Part shown: positions 1-8,444 of the stretch, one piece after another
Numbering within the stretch: position 1 is the stretch's first letter
Layout of the letters: the number at the start of each line of letters is the position of its first letter
Source: Sphingomonas adhaesiva
Lineage (GTDB): Bacteria; Pseudomonadota; Alphaproteobacteria; Sphingomonadales; Sphingomonadaceae
Direction: 5' to 3'
DNA length: 64,000 bases
Assembly: GCF_036946125.1 (NCBI RefSeq)
Contig: NZ_JAQIJT010000002.1
Location: forward strand, 465,001 to 529,000
Position numbers and translations under genes: made by a program
Notes under the pieces: model-generated
Databases searched by the model: none
The model's input: only the letters and a program-made list of their open reading frames with translations
What the model was told of the DNA's origin: nothing

Positions 1-322
1 CGCGGTATCGCTGGCGCTGTGGCCGCTCGCCGCGCCGCATCTGGCGACCGTGATGGTGGCGATGGTCGCGATCGGCATGGGCGGCTCGCTGGGGACGGTG
101 CTCCAGACGCGACTGATGGACGTGGCGGGCGATGCGCAGGGGCTGGCGGCGGCGCTGAACCATTCGGCGTTCAACACCGCCAACGCGCTGGGGCCTTGGC
201 TGGGCGGGCTGGCGATCGCGGCGGGCTATGGCTGGACCTCGACCGGGTGGGTCGGGGCGGGGCTGGCGCTGGGCGGGCTGTCGATGCTGGCGGTGTCGTG
301 GGGCCTGGAGCGGCGGGGGTGA
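1..322 (+). CDS. MFS transporter, C-terminal fragment
   Basis: The reading frame is already open at the left edge and stops at TGA 320-322, so only about the last 106 residues are visible. They form alternating hydrophobic segments with the motif MGGSLGTVLQTRLMD followed by AALNHSAFNTANALGPWLGG. This resembles the last membrane helices of DHA1-type drug or arabinose efflux permeases (AraJ/YdhP-like) of the major facilitator superfamily. Such proteins export small molecules across the inner membrane in exchange for protons. The substrate cannot be told from this part. Family assignment is fairly sure; specificity is unknown. Confidence 0.7.
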   Translation, partial: AVSLALWPLAAPHLATVMVAMVAIGMGGSLGTVLQTRLMDVAGDAQGLAAALNHSAFNTANALGPWLGGLAIAAGYGWTSTGWVGAGLALGGLSMLAVSWGLERRG

Positions 323-332
323 ATGGGTTCGC

Positions 333-443
333 TCGAAGACGCGAAGCCGCGAAGATGTCCTTCTTGCCGCGATCGCGGCCTTCCTGTCGTGAGGGGGTAT
401 GGCGTGCTGCCGCGCGCGCGTCATCTTCGCGGCTTCGCGTGCA
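333..443. repeat. Palindromic intergenic repeat, family B, copy 1
   Basis: The left arm (333-357) contains CGAAGACGCGAAGCCGCGAA and the right arm (422-443) contains CATCTTCGCGGCTTCGCGTG, with a small perfect palindrome CCGCGATCGCGG at 367-378 between them. A longer relative lies between glyQ and glyS (32806-33009). The element sits just after the MFS stop codon and before the gcv promoter, so its RNA hairpin could separate the two transcripts. Confidence 0.7.
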
Positions 444-467
444 TCATGCGGATGCTTCCGCGGGCGA

Positions 468-495
468 TTGACTCCCTTCGCAGGCGCGATAGAGC
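468..495 (+). promoter_or_regulatory. Candidate sigma-70 promoter of the gcv operon
   Basis: TTGACT at 468-473 and TAGAGC at 490-495 are separated by 16 bases, placing a transcript start near 502, just ahead of the first glycine aptamer. The -35 is good and the -10 is weak. The position is what the riboswitch would require. Confidence 0.4.
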
Positions 496-526
496 GGCGG
501 GGTCGATGCCGGGCGACCGGCATGGG

Positions 527-726
527 CAGGCGCGGGAGAGCGCGGGGCACCTTTCAGGCGCATCCGCCGCCGAAGGAGCAACCACCCCGGAATCTCTCAG
601 GCACCAGGGACCGCGCCGGCCTGCTCGACACTCTGGAAAGCGGCGGGCCGTTCGCGGGTCGCCCACCGAAGGGGTAACCCGCCGATCGGCCGGGGAAAGC
701 TCTCAGGTTCCGTGACAGAGGGGGAA
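527..726 (+). ncRNA. Tandem glycine riboswitch (gcvT element)
   Basis: Two aptamers lie in series upstream of gcvT. Aptamer 1 (about 531-613) carries the conserved CGAAGGAGCAACCA and CTCTCAGGCACCAGGG. Aptamer 2 (about 628-726) carries CACCGAAGGGGTAA and CTCTCAGGTTCCGTGACAGA. These are the signature core segments of the glycine riboswitch, which senses glycine and switches on glycine cleavage genes. About 70 bases separate the second aptamer from the gcvT start at 799, enough for an expression platform that controls the ribosome site (GGAAG at 787-791). The exact ends are approximate. Confidence 0.93.
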
Positions 727-798
727 ACGGATCGCATCGTGCCGGGCAGCGTTGCCCGCGCGGATCGTATCCGCCCTCGTGCTGACGGAAGACCTGTG

Positions 799-1944
799 AT
801 GAGCGACGCGGCCACCGACCCCGACGACGGCTTCGAACCGATCGAGATCCTGACGCTGCCGCTGGACGCGTGGCACCGCGCGCGCGGCGGACGGATGGTC
901 GAGTTCGCCGGCTATCACATGCCGGTCCAGTACGACGGCATCATGGCCGAGCATCTGTGGACGCGCGAGAGCGCCGGGCTGTTCGACGTCAGCCACATGG
1001 GGCAGCTGACCGTCACCGGCGAGGGCGTGGTGGCGGCGCTGGAGACGCTGATGCCCGCGGACATCGCCGGGCTGGCGATGAACCGTGCGCGCTATTCGCT
1101 GCTGCTGGACGACAACGGCGGCATCCTGGACGACCTGATGCTGACGCGGCAGTCGGAGGAGCAGGTCTATATGGTGGTCAACGGCGCCACCAAATACGAC
1201 GACATCGCCCATATGATCGATCGTCTGCCCGACGACGTGACGCTGAACCTGATGGAGGACCATGCGCTGCTGGCGGTGCAGGGGCCGCAGGCGGTCGCAG
1301 CGGTCGCGCGCGTGATCCCCGGCGTCGAGGCGATGGTGTTCATGCAGGCGGGCGCGTTCGAGTGGAACGGGCATGCGCTGTGGATCAGCCGGTCGGGCTA
1401 TACCGGCGAGGACGGCGTCGAGATTTCGGTGCCCGCGGACGCCGCGGAGGCGCTGGCGGACGCACTGGTCGCGCAGCCGGAGATCAGGCCGATCGGCCTT
1501 GGTGCGCGCGATTCGCTGCGGCTGGAGGCGGGGTTGCCGCTGTACGGCCACGACCTCGACCCCGAAACGACGCCGGTGATGGCGGATCTGGGCTTCGCGC
1601 TGTTCAAGCGGCGGCGCGAGGCGGCGGATTTCCCCGGCGCGGAGCGCATTCTGGCGGAACGCGAGCAGGGCGCGGTGTCGAAGCGCGTCGGCCTGCTGGT
1701 CGAAGGGCGGCAGCCGGTGCGCGAGGGCGCCAGCGTGGTGGACGGCGACGGCAGCACCGTGGGCCGCGTCACCTCCGGGGGATTCGCCCCCAGCGTCGGC
1801 GCACCGATCGCGATGGCCTATCTGCCCGCGGCGATGGCCGTGCCGGGCACCACCGTTCAGTTGGTGCAGCGCGGAAAGGTCCATCACGCGACCGTCACCG
1901 CGATGCCGTTCGTTCCCCACCGTTACTTCCGAGGAGTGAAGTGA
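799..1944 (+). CDS. gcvT: Glycine cleavage system T protein (aminomethyltransferase)
   Basis: A 381-residue protein. It transfers the methylene group from the aminomethyl-lipoyl arm of GcvH to tetrahydrofolate and releases ammonia. Family features visible are the N-terminal [21 protein letters not shown] segment, [13 protein letters not shown], the [10 protein letters not shown] motif and [20 protein letters not shown], all conserved in GcvT. The ATG at 799 was chosen because GGAAG lies 8 bases upstream. A longer frame runs back into the riboswitch and cannot be coding. gcvH begins one base after the stop codon, so the two genes are co-translated. The glycine riboswitch at 527-726 should control the operon. 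Confidence 0.95.
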   Translation: MSDAATDPDDGFEPIEILTLPLDAWHRARGGRMVEFAGYHMPVQYDGIMAEHLWTRESAGLFDVSHMGQLTVTGEGVVAALETLMPADIAGLAMNRARYSLLLDDNGGILDDLMLTRQSEEQVYMVVNGATKYDDIAHMIDRLPDDVTLNLMEDHALLAVQGPQAVAAVARVIPGVEAMVFMQAGAFEWNGHALWISRSGYTGEDGVEISVPADAAEALADALVAQPEIRPIGLGARDSLRLEAGLPLYGHDLDPETTPVMADLGFALFKRRREAADFPGAERILAEREQGAVSKRVGLLVEGRQPVREGASVVDGDGSTVGRVTSGGFAPSVGAPIAMAYLPAAMAVPGTTVQLVQRGKVHHATVTAMPFVPHRYFRGVK

Positions 1945-1945
1945 G

Positions 1946-2317
1946 ATGAGCCGCTATTTCACCGAGGATCATGAGTGGATCGACGTCGATGGCGACATCG
2001 GCACCGTCGGCATCAGCGATTATGCGCAGGGCCAGCTGGGCGACATCGTGTTCGTCGAAGTGCCCGAGGACGGCCGCCGCATCGCCAAGGGCGACGAAGC
2101 CGCGGTGGTGGAGTCGGTGAAGGCCGCCTCCGACGTCTATTCGCCGGTGTCTGGCACGGTGCTGGAGGGCAATGCCGCGCTGACCGACGAGCCGGCGCTG
2201 GTGAACAGCGATCCCGAGGGCGAGGGCTGGTTCTTCAAGATCACGCTGTCGGACACCGCCGAGCTGGAAGAGCTGATGGACGAGATCGCGTACGAGGCGT
2301 TCGTCGCGAAGCTGTAA
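1946..2317 (+). CDS. gcvH: Glycine cleavage system H protein (lipoyl carrier)
   Basis: A 123-residue lipoyl carrier that shuttles the aminomethyl group between GcvP, GcvT and the lipoamide dehydrogenase. The lipoylated lysine is K59 in the motif [14 protein letters not shown], at the expected tip of the hairpin. The N-terminus [20 protein letters not shown] is typical of GcvH. Length matches the family. It follows gcvT by one base. It is separated from gcvPA by a family A palindrome (2326-2457), an unusual insertion within this operon. Confidence 0.97.
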   Translation: MSRYFTEDHEWIDVDGDIGTVGISDYAQGQLGDIVFVEVPEDGRRIAKGDEAAVVESVKAASDVYSPVSGTVLEGNAALTDEPALVNSDPEGEGWFFKITLSDTAELEELMDEIAYEAFVAKL

Positions 2318-2325
2318 TCTGATCT

Positions 2326-2457
2326 ACTCCCCTCCCTTCCAGGGAGGGGCTGGGGGTGGGTGGCGTGCTCGCGATACCGCGCCGGTCTCGCAACTGCCAA
2401 CCGTACCACCAGGCATCGACCCACCCCCGGCCCCTCCCTTGAAAGGGAGGGGGGAGT
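2326..2457. repeat. Palindromic repeat, family A, copy 1 (gcvH-gcvPA spacer)
   Basis: Outer arms ACTCCCCTCCC (2326) and GGGAGGGGGGAGT (to 2457) enclose inner hairpins CCCTCCCTTCCAGGGAGGG and CCTCCCTTGAAAGGGAGG, plus the pair GGGGGTGGGT / ACCCACCCCC. Related copies lie between rpoB and rpoC (14990-15095) and inside glyS (34151-34256). Its right end supplies GGGGAG about 10 bases before the gcvPA start codon, so the repeat seems to provide the ribosome-binding site. Confidence 0.85.
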
Positions 2458-2466
2458 TGATTTGTC

Positions 2467-3825
2467 ATGCGCTACCTGCCTCTCACCTCCACCGACCGGA
2501 CCGACATGCTTTCGGTCATCGGCGCGTCGTCGATCGACGACCTGTTCGTCGACGTGCCCGAGGCGGCGCGGCTCGACGGGCCGATCCGCGATTTGCCGAT
2601 GCATGCCAGCGAGATGGCGGTGGAACGCCACATGACCGCGCTGGCGCGGCAGAACATGGTCGCGGGCGAGGTGCCGTTCTTCCTGGGGGCGGGCGCCTAT
2701 CGCCATCACGTGCCCGCGAGCGTCGATCACCTGATCCAGCGCGGCGAGTTCCTGACCGCCTATACGCCCTACCAGCCCGAGATCGCGCAGGGCACGCTGC
2801 AGATGCTGTTCGAGTTCCAGACGCAGGTCGCGCGCCTGCTGGGGACCGACGTCGCGAACGCCAGCATGTACGACGGCTCCACTGCGTGCTGGGAGGCGAT
2901 CGGCATGGCGCGGCGGATCACGCGGCGCGGCAAGGCGATCCTGTCGGGCGGGCTGCACCCGCATTACGTCTCGGTCGCGAAGACGATGGCGAAATACACC
3001 GGCGACGTGCTGGACACCGCGCTGCCGGTGCTGGACGCGGAGACGGATATCGACGCGCTGATCGCCAAGATCGACGGCGATACCTCGTGCGTGGTGGTGC
3101 AATATCCCGACATCCTGGGGCGTATCGCGGACCTGACGCCGCTGGCGGACGCGTGCCACGCCAGCAAGGCGCTGCTGATCGCGGTCGTGACCGAGCCGGT
3201 CGCGCTGGGCGCGATCCGCGCGCCCGGCGAGATGGACGCCGATATCGTCGTGGGCGAGGGGCAGTCGCTGGGCGTCGGCCTGCAGTTCGGCGGACCCTAT
3301 GTCGGCCTGTTCGGCTGCAAGGAGAAATACGTCCGCCAGATGCCGGGGCGGCTGTGCGGCGAGACGGTCGACGCCAACGGGCAGCGCGGCTTCGTGCTGA
3401 CGCTCTCCACCCGCGAGCAGCATATCCGGCGCGAGAAGGCGACCAGCAACATCTGCACCAATTCCGGGCTGTGCGCGCTGGCCTTCTCGATCCACATGAC
3501 GCTGCTGGGCGAGGCGGGGCTGCGGCGGCTGGCGGCGATCAACCACGCCGGCGCGTGCCGCGCGGCGGACCGGCTGGCGAAGGTGCCGGGGGTGACGGTC
3601 GTCAACGACACCTTCTTCAACGAGTTCACGCTCGACCTGGGGCGCGAGGCGCGGCCGATCGTGCGCGATCTGGCGGATCGCGGCGTGCTGGCGGGCGTGT
3701 CGCTGGGGCGGCTGTACCCGGGCGAAGATGCCCTTGCGAACGGGCTGGTGGTCGCGGTGACCGAAACGACGACGCAGGACGATGTGGAGGCGCTGGCGAC
3801 CGCGCTTCAGGAGGCACTGGCATGA
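2467..3825 (+). CDS. gcvPA: Glycine dehydrogenase (decarboxylating), subunit 1
   Basis: A 452-residue N-terminal-type half of the P protein. In this split form GcvPA and GcvPB together make the PLP enzyme that decarboxylates glycine and loads the aminomethyl group on GcvH. Recognisable segments are [19 protein letters not shown], the [20 protein letters not shown] motif near residue 100, [14 protein letters not shown], and [20 protein letters not shown]. The PLP lysine is not in this subunit. The ATG at 2467 is preceded by GGGGAG from the adjacent palindrome. The stop overlaps the start of gcvPB (ATGA), which implies coupled translation in equal amounts. Confidence 0.95.
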   Translation: MRYLPLTSTDRTDMLSVIGASSIDDLFVDVPEAARLDGPIRDLPMHASEMAVERHMTALARQNMVAGEVPFFLGAGAYRHHVPASVDHLIQRGEFLTAYTPYQPEIAQGTLQMLFEFQTQVARLLGTDVANASMYDGSTACWEAIGMARRITRRGKAILSGGLHPHYVSVAKTMAKYTGDVLDTALPVLDAETDIDALIAKIDGDTSCVVVQYPDILGRIADLTPLADACHASKALLIAVVTEPVALGAIRAPGEMDADIVVGEGQSLGVGLQFGGPYVGLFGCKEKYVRQMPGRLCGETVDANGQRGFVLTLSTREQHIRREKATSNICTNSGLCALAFSIHMTLLGEAGLRRLAAINHAGACRAADRLAKVPGVTVVNDTFFNEFTLDLGREARPIVRDLADRGVLAGVSLGRLYPGEDALANGLVVAVTETTTQDDVEALATALQEALA

Positions 3826-5399
3826 GCATCAACGCAAGCGGCTGGAAGCCGACCGCGCCCGTGAAGGGCGAGAACGGCGTACCGACGTTCACCGGCAACA
3901 AGGCCTTGATGCTGGAAGAGCCGCTGATCTTCGAGATCGGCTCGACCGAGACGACGGGCGTGGACTTCGCCGAGGGCGATGTCGCGGGCTCGCGGCTGGG
4001 CGACCTGACGCGCAAGGCGCCGATCGGGCTGCCGGGGCTGTCGGAGCAGGAGACGGTGCGGCATTACACGCGCCTCAGCCGGCAGAATTACGCGATCGAC
4101 CTGGGGCTGTTCCCGCTGGGATCGTGCACCATGAAGCACAACCCGCGCCTGAACGAGAAGATGGCGCGGCTGCCCGGCTTCGCGGACGTCCACCCGCTCC
4201 AGCCGGTGCACACGGTGCAGGGCGCGCTGGGCGTCATCAACGAGCTGGCGGTGTGGCTCATCACGCTGACCGGCATGTACGGCGTCGCGATGAGCCCGAA
4301 GGCCGGCGCGCACGGCGAGTTGTGCGGCATCCTGGCGATCAAGGCGGCGCTGGAGAAGCGCGGGGAGGGCCACCGCAAGGTCGTGCTGGTGCCGGAGAGC
4401 GCGCATGGCACGAACCCGGCGACGGCGGCGTTCGCGGGCTTCGCGGTCGAGGACATCCCCGCCACGCCGGACGGGCGCGTCGATACGGCGGCGCTCAAGG
4501 CGCGGCTGGGACCGGACGTCGCCGCGGTGATGATTACCAATCCGAACACCTGCGGGCTGTTCGAGCGCGATTTGAAGGAGATCAGCGACGCGGTCCATGC
4601 CGCGGGCGGCTACGTCTATTGCGACGGGGCGAACTTCAACGCGATCGTCGGGCGCGTGCGGCCGGGTGACCTGGGCGTCGATGCGATGCACATCAACCTG
4701 CACAAGACCTTCTCCACCCCGCATGGCGGCGGCGGTCCGGGATCGGGGCCGGTGGTGCTGTCGGAGGCGCTGGCGCCGTTCGGCCCGCTGCCCTTCACCG
4801 CGCGGATGGCCGATGGCCATATCCAGCTGATCGAGGAAGAGACCGCGGGCGACGATCATCCCGACACGTTCGGGCGGATGGTCGCGTTCCACGGCCAGAT
4901 GGGAATGTTCACCCGCGCGCTGACCTATATCCTGAGCCACGGTGCGGACGGCCTGAAGCAGGTCGCCGAGGATGCGGTGCTGAACGCCAATTACGTGCTG
5001 CGCTCGCTGGAGGACGTACTCGACGCGCCGTTCGCGGGCGCCGGGCCGTGCATGCACGAGGCGATCTTCTCCGATAAGGGGTTCGCCGCGGGCTTCTCGA
5101 CGATCGACGCGGCCAAGGCGCTGATCGACGAGGGCTTCCACCCGATGACCATGTATTTCCCGCTGGTGGTGCATGGGGCGATGCTGGTGGAGCCGACCGA
5201 GACCGAGAGCCGGGCCGCGCTGGACCAGTTCATCGGTGCGCTGCGTTCGGTGGCGGAGCGGGCCAAGGCGGGCGATCCGTCGCTCAAGACCGCACCGCAC
5301 TTCGCCCCGCGCGCCCGGCTGGACGAGACGCTGGCGGCGCGCAAGCCGGTGCTGACGTGGAAGCCGCCGGTCGCGCCGCAGGCGGAGGCGGCCGAGTAG
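3822..5399 (+). CDS. gcvPB: Glycine dehydrogenase (decarboxylating), subunit 2 with PLP lysine
   Basis: A 525-residue C-terminal-type half of the split P protein. It carries the PLP-binding lysine K295 in the motif [20 protein letters not shown]. Other conserved segments are [15 protein letters not shown] [16 protein letters not shown] near residue 100 and [14 protein letters not shown]. The start ATG at 3822 overlaps the gcvPA stop by four bases. The frame is open further upstream, but that part is antiparallel or out-of-register with gcvPA and has no support. The protein ends in a short Ala/Pro-rich tail. It is the last gene of the riboswitch operon; a MITE-like remnant follows at 5429. Confidence 0.95.
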   Translation: MSINASGWKPTAPVKGENGVPTFTGNKALMLEEPLIFEIGSTETTGVDFAEGDVAGSRLGDLTRKAPIGLPGLSEQETVRHYTRLSRQNYAIDLGLFPLGSCTMKHNPRLNEKMARLPGFADVHPLQPVHTVQGALGVINELAVWLITLTGMYGVAMSPKAGAHGELCGILAIKAALEKRGEGHRKVVLVPESAHGTNPATAAFAGFAVEDIPATPDGRVDTAALKARLGPDVAAVMITNPNTCGLFERDLKEISDAVHAAGGYVYCDGANFNAIVGRVRPGDLGVDAMHINLHKTFSTPHGGGGPGSGPVVLSEALAPFGPLPFTARMADGHIQLIEEETAGDDHPDTFGRMVAFHGQMGMFTRALTYILSHGADGLKQVAEDAVLNANYVLRSLEDVLDAPFAGAGPCMHEAIFSDKGFAAGFSTIDAAKALIDEGFHPMTMYFPLVVHGAMLVEPTETESRAALDQFIGALRSVAERAKAGDPSLKTAPHFAPRARLDETLAARKPVLTWKPPVAPQAEAAE

Positions 5400-5428
5400 T
5401 ACTTTGCCTTGTCCCCATCCCGGCGAAG

Positions 5429-5520
5429 GCGGGACCTTTGCAAAAGTCTCCACCGTGCTCCTGTAAAGTCAGGAGCACGGCCGGACCTGGCGCTGTTGCA
5501 TCCCTTTTGCAAAGGTTCCG
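5429..5520. mobile_element. MITE-like element, family C, short copy
   Basis: GCGGGACCTTTGCAAAA at 5429-5445 and TTTTGCAAAGGTTCCG at 5505-5520 form near-perfect terminal inverted repeats. The interior holds GTGCTCCTG / CAGGAGCACGG but lacks the CCCATAAGGCGTTGTTC core present in the three 160-bp copies, so this copy is internally deleted (92 bp). It lies between the convergent gcvPB and EamA genes. Confidence 0.7.
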
Positions 5521-5547
5521 TCTTCGCCGGGGTGGAGCCTCAGGGGT

Positions 5548-6459
5548 TCAGACCAGTCCCTGCGCGGTCGCCTGGAGCGTTTCCTCGCGGCGGCGGACGT
5601 GTTCACGCCAGACGATATAGAGCCCGGACAGGATGATGACCGGCGCGCCGATCCAGGTCGCGGGCGCGGGCAGGCGGTCGAACAGCAGCCAGCCGAGCAG
5701 CGTCGCCCACATCAGCGAGGTATAGTCCATCGGCACGACGGTGGAGACCGGACCGTAGGTCAGCGACGCGGTCATCGCGAGCTGCGCCACCCCGCCCAGC
5801 AGCCCGACCGCGATCAGCGTCGCCCACATCGCCGCGGTGTGCGCCTGCGCCGTCATCGCATAGGCGATGCCGAGCGGAACGAGCGACAGCGTGGAGAACC
5901 AGAACACGGTCGTCAGCGTCTTCTCGGTGCGGCCGATGGTGCGCAGCAGGATCGAGACGGTCGCGGTGCCGCCCGCTGCGGTCAGCCCGGTCAGCACGCC
6001 CAGCAGCGGGATATGATGCCCGGAGCCGAACGGCTGCGTCACGATCAGGACGCCGGCGAACCCGGTCGCGACCGCGGCCCAGCGTCGCCAGCCGGTCGGC
6101 TCCTTCAGCACCAGCGCGCCCAGGACGGTCGCGAAGATCGGCATCGAGAAGCCGATCGTCGTCGCCTCCGCCAGCGGCAGCAGGATGAGCGTGGTGAAGG
6201 TGAGCGCCATCGCGGTCAGCCCGATGACGGTGCGCAGGGTATGGGCGCCGAACCGTTGCGTCCGCAGGCTGGCGAAGCCGGGCCCCGCGGCGACGATCGC
6301 GGCGACCAGGATCGCGGCGCCCGCCTGTCGCCAGAACAGGATCTCGGCCAGATGCGCGCCGCCCTGTTGCGCCAGCTTGATCGTGGCGCTCATCATCGCG
6401 AGCAGCGCGACCGAGGTCAGCCGCAGCGCGACGGCGAGGAGGATGCGATCCTGGGACAC
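5548..6459 (-). CDS. EamA/RhaT-family (DMT) permease
   Basis: A 303-residue membrane protein with about ten hydrophobic segments in two repeated halves, as in drug/metabolite transporters of the EamA family. Typical pieces are LFWRQAGAAILVA, the acidic ATTIGFSMPIFATVLGALVLKEP ending the first half, and the matching MDYTSLMWATLLGWLLFDRLP in the second. The substrate is unknown; relatives export amino acids or act as S-adenosylmethionine or riboflavin importers. I chose GTG 6459, which has AAGGGC just upstream and starts directly before the first helix. Earlier in-frame starts would overlap the divergent proS start. Its promoter must share the 85-base gap with proS. Confidence 0.8.
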   Translation of the reverse strand: MSQDRILLAVALRLTSVALLAMMSATIKLAQQGGAHLAEILFWRQAGAAILVAAIVAAGPGFASLRTQRFGAHTLRTVIGLTAMALTFTTLILLPLAEATTIGFSMPIFATVLGALVLKEPTGWRRWAAVATGFAGVLIVTQPFGSGHHIPLLGVLTGLTAAGGTATVSILLRTIGRTEKTLTTVFWFSTLSLVPLGIAYAMTAQAHTAAMWATLIAVGLLGGVAQLAMTASLTYGPVSTVVPMDYTSLMWATLLGWLLFDRLPAPATWIGAPVIILSGLYIVWREHVRRREETLQATAQGLV

Positions 6460-6544
6460 GCCCTTGCCCTTGCCGCACCCGGGGCGCGGGCGAAACCCCC
6501 GTGACGATGGACGACCATGCGCGGGGGATGTAGGGCGCTGCGCC

Positions 6545-8074
6545 ATGAAACACGCTCTTCCCGTCACCCGCGAGGCCGATTTCTCCGCCTGGTATCAGTC
6601 CGTCATCACCGAGGCCGATCTGGCCGAGGAATCCGGCGTGCGCGGGTGCATGGTGATCCGGCCGTGGGGCTATGGCATCTGGGAGCGTATCCAGCGGCTG
6701 CTCGACGATCGTATCAAGGCGACGGGGCACGAGAATTGCTATTTCCCGCTGTTCATCCCGCTCAGCTATTTCGAGCAGGAGGCCGATCACGTCGAGGGGT
6801 TCGCCAAGGAGATGGCGGTCGTCACCCATCACCGGCTGGTCGCCGACGGGAAGGGCGGGCTGATCCCCGACCCCGCCGCGAAGCTGGAAGAACCGCTGGT
6901 CGTGCGCCCGACCAGCGAGACGGTGATCGGGCACGCCTTCGCGCGCTGGGTACAATCGTGGCGCGACCTGCCGGTGCTCATCAACCAATGGGCCAATGTC
7001 GTGCGGTGGGAGATGCGGACGCGCATGTTCCTGCGCACCGCGGAATTTCTCTGGCAGGAGGGGCATACCGCGCACGCCACGGCCGATGAAGCGCGCGAGG
7101 AAACGCTCAAGATGCTGGAGGTCTATCGCAGCTTCGCCGAGGACTGCATCGCGCTGCCGGTGGTGGCGGGCGAGAAGCCGGAGAACGAGCGCTTCCCCGG
7201 CGCGGTCGGCACCTGGTCGATCGAGGCGATGATGCAGGACGGCAAGGCGCTTCAGGCAGGCACCAGCCACTTTCTGGGGACGAACTTCGCCAAGGCGCAG
7301 AACATCCGCTTCCAGAATGCCAGCGGCGAGCTGGAGCTGGCGCAGACCACCAGCTGGGGCGTGTCGACGCGGATGATCGGCGGGCTCATCATGGTGCACG
7401 GCGACGACGACGGGCTGCGCGTGCCGCCCCGCGTCGCGCCGTGGCAGGTGGTGATCGTGCCGATGCTGCGCGACGCGCCGGAGGATGCGGCGCTGGTTGA
7501 TTATTGCAAGACGCTGCAACAGGCGCTGGCGGCGCAGACCGCATTCGGCGAGCCGGTGCGCGCGCTGCTCGACCTGAAGGCGGTGAAGAGCACCAACAAG
7601 CGCTGGGGCTGGGTCAAGAAGGGCGCGCCGGTCGTGATCGAGGTCGGCGGGCGCGACATGGCGGCGGGCAACGTCTCCGTCATCCGCCGCGACCGGCTGT
7701 ACCGCGCCGATGGGAAGCTCGACAGCGTCGGTACCGGAAAGGAGGCGTTCGCGAGCGGCGTCGGGGCGCTGCTGGAGGACATTCAGCAGGCGCTCTTCGC
7801 CGAGGCGAAGGCGCGGCTCGACGCCAATATCGCCCCCGCGATGCAGTGGGCGGAGGTGGAGAAGCATTTCGCGGAAGGGGTGAAGAACCCCGGCTGGCTG
7901 GAGGTGCAATGGTCGCGCCCGACCGGACCCGCGCTCGACCGGGTTGTGGAACGGCTGAAGTCGCTGAAGCTGACGCTGCGCAACGCGCCGATGGGGCAGG
8001 CGGCGGCGGATGGCGCCTGCATCTTCACCGGCGACGCGGCGGTCGAGCGCGTGCTGGTCGGGCGATCGTATTGA
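6545..8074 (+). CDS. proS: Proline--tRNA ligase, archaeal/eukaryal-like (type 3)
   Basis: A 509-residue class II synthetase that charges tRNA-Pro with proline. Class II motif 2 is visible as the WEMRTRMFLRTAEFLWQEGH region and motif 3 around GVSTRMIGGLIMVHGDD. The opening GCMVIRPWGYGIWERIQ, the C-terminal extension after the anticodon-binding domain and the final GRSY place it in the type 3 group, seen in archaea, eukaryotes and some bacteria. The short type 2 enzyme of about 440 residues is usual in alphaproteobacteria. No editing (INS) domain is present. ATG 6545 was chosen because it precedes the conserved start and follows an AGGG. The divergent EamA gene lies 85 bases upstream. Confidence 0.93.
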   Translation: MKHALPVTREADFSAWYQSVITEADLAEESGVRGCMVIRPWGYGIWERIQRLLDDRIKATGHENCYFPLFIPLSYFEQEADHVEGFAKEMAVVTHHRLVADGKGGLIPDPAAKLEEPLVVRPTSETVIGHAFARWVQSWRDLPVLINQWANVVRWEMRTRMFLRTAEFLWQEGHTAHATADEAREETLKMLEVYRSFAEDCIALPVVAGEKPENERFPGAVGTWSIEAMMQDGKALQAGTSHFLGTNFAKAQNIRFQNASGELELAQTTSWGVSTRMIGGLIMVHGDDDGLRVPPRVAPWQVVIVPMLRDAPEDAALVDYCKTLQQALAAQTAFGEPVRALLDLKAVKSTNKRWGWVKKGAPVVIEVGGRDMAAGNVSVIRRDRLYRADGKLDSVGTGKEAFASGVGALLEDIQQALFAEAKARLDANIAPAMQWAEVEKHFAEGVKNPGWLEVQWSRPTGPALDRVVERLKSLKLTLRNAPMGQAAADGACIFTGDAAVERVLVGRSY

Positions 8075-8084
8075 GGGCGCCGTC

Positions 8085-8435
8085 ACCCCGGGTCAAACCG
8101 AGACCTCTGCGAAAGTCGTGGATCGCTTGACAATTTCGCCTTTCCCCGGCGAAGGCGGGACCTTTGCAAAAAGGGCTACACCGTGCTCCTGCGTAGGCAG
8201 GAGCCCAGGGTTGCAGGTCCCATAAGGCGTTGTTCTGCTGGGCCCTGTGCTCCTGCCTGCGCAGGAGCACGGCGTGGGGTCGATGCTGTTGCGCCCGTTT
8301 TGCAAAGGTCCCGCGCAGGCCGGGGCCCAGTTGGCGTGGCTTTTCTGTCTGTTATCGCCGTCCCCCAGCTGGGCCCCGGCCTTCGCCGGGGAACGAGGAA
8401 CTGAGTTTCGCAGAGGTTTCGGTCAAACCCGGGGT
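8085..8435. repeat. Three-layer nested inverted-repeat cluster downstream of proS
   Basis: This 350-base spacer between the convergent proS and TonB-receptor genes contains no gene. The outer arms are CACCCCGGGT plus ACCTCTGCGAAAG (8085-8115) and their near-complement at 8404-8435. The middle arms are TTCCCCGGCGAAGGC (near 8142) and GCCTTCGCCGGGGAA (near 8380). The inner layer is the MITE-like copy 8155-8314. Together these could fold into one long stem and would stop transcription from either side. Confidence 0.75.
8155..8314. mobile_element. MITE-like element, family C, full copy
   Basis: A 160-bp unit bounded by perfect 17-bp terminal inverted repeats, GCGGGACCTTTGCAAAA and TTTTGCAAAGGTCCCGC. 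Inside are the arms CCGTGCTCCTGC / GCAGGAGCACGG and the non-palindromic core GTCCCATAAGGCGTTGTTC. The same core occurs at 21512-21670 and, inverted, at 28938-29095. It has no coding capacity. Confidence 0.75.
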
Positions 8436-8444
8436 GCCGTGCCT

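Noticed and set aside
712..798. In-frame upstream extension of gcvT by 29 codons
   Set aside because: It would overlap the second glycine aptamer and lacks similarity to GcvT; ATG 799 has a good ribosome site.
2326..2457. CRISPR-like repeat reading of the clustered palindromes
   Set aside because: There are no regularly spaced direct repeats with unique spacers; the units are single palindromes scattered over the window and no cas gene is present.
2439..3821. Long open frame continuous with gcvPB upstream of 3822
   Set aside because: It overlaps gcvPA in another frame, is Arg/Ala-rich and has no family features; high-GC genes give such shadow frames.
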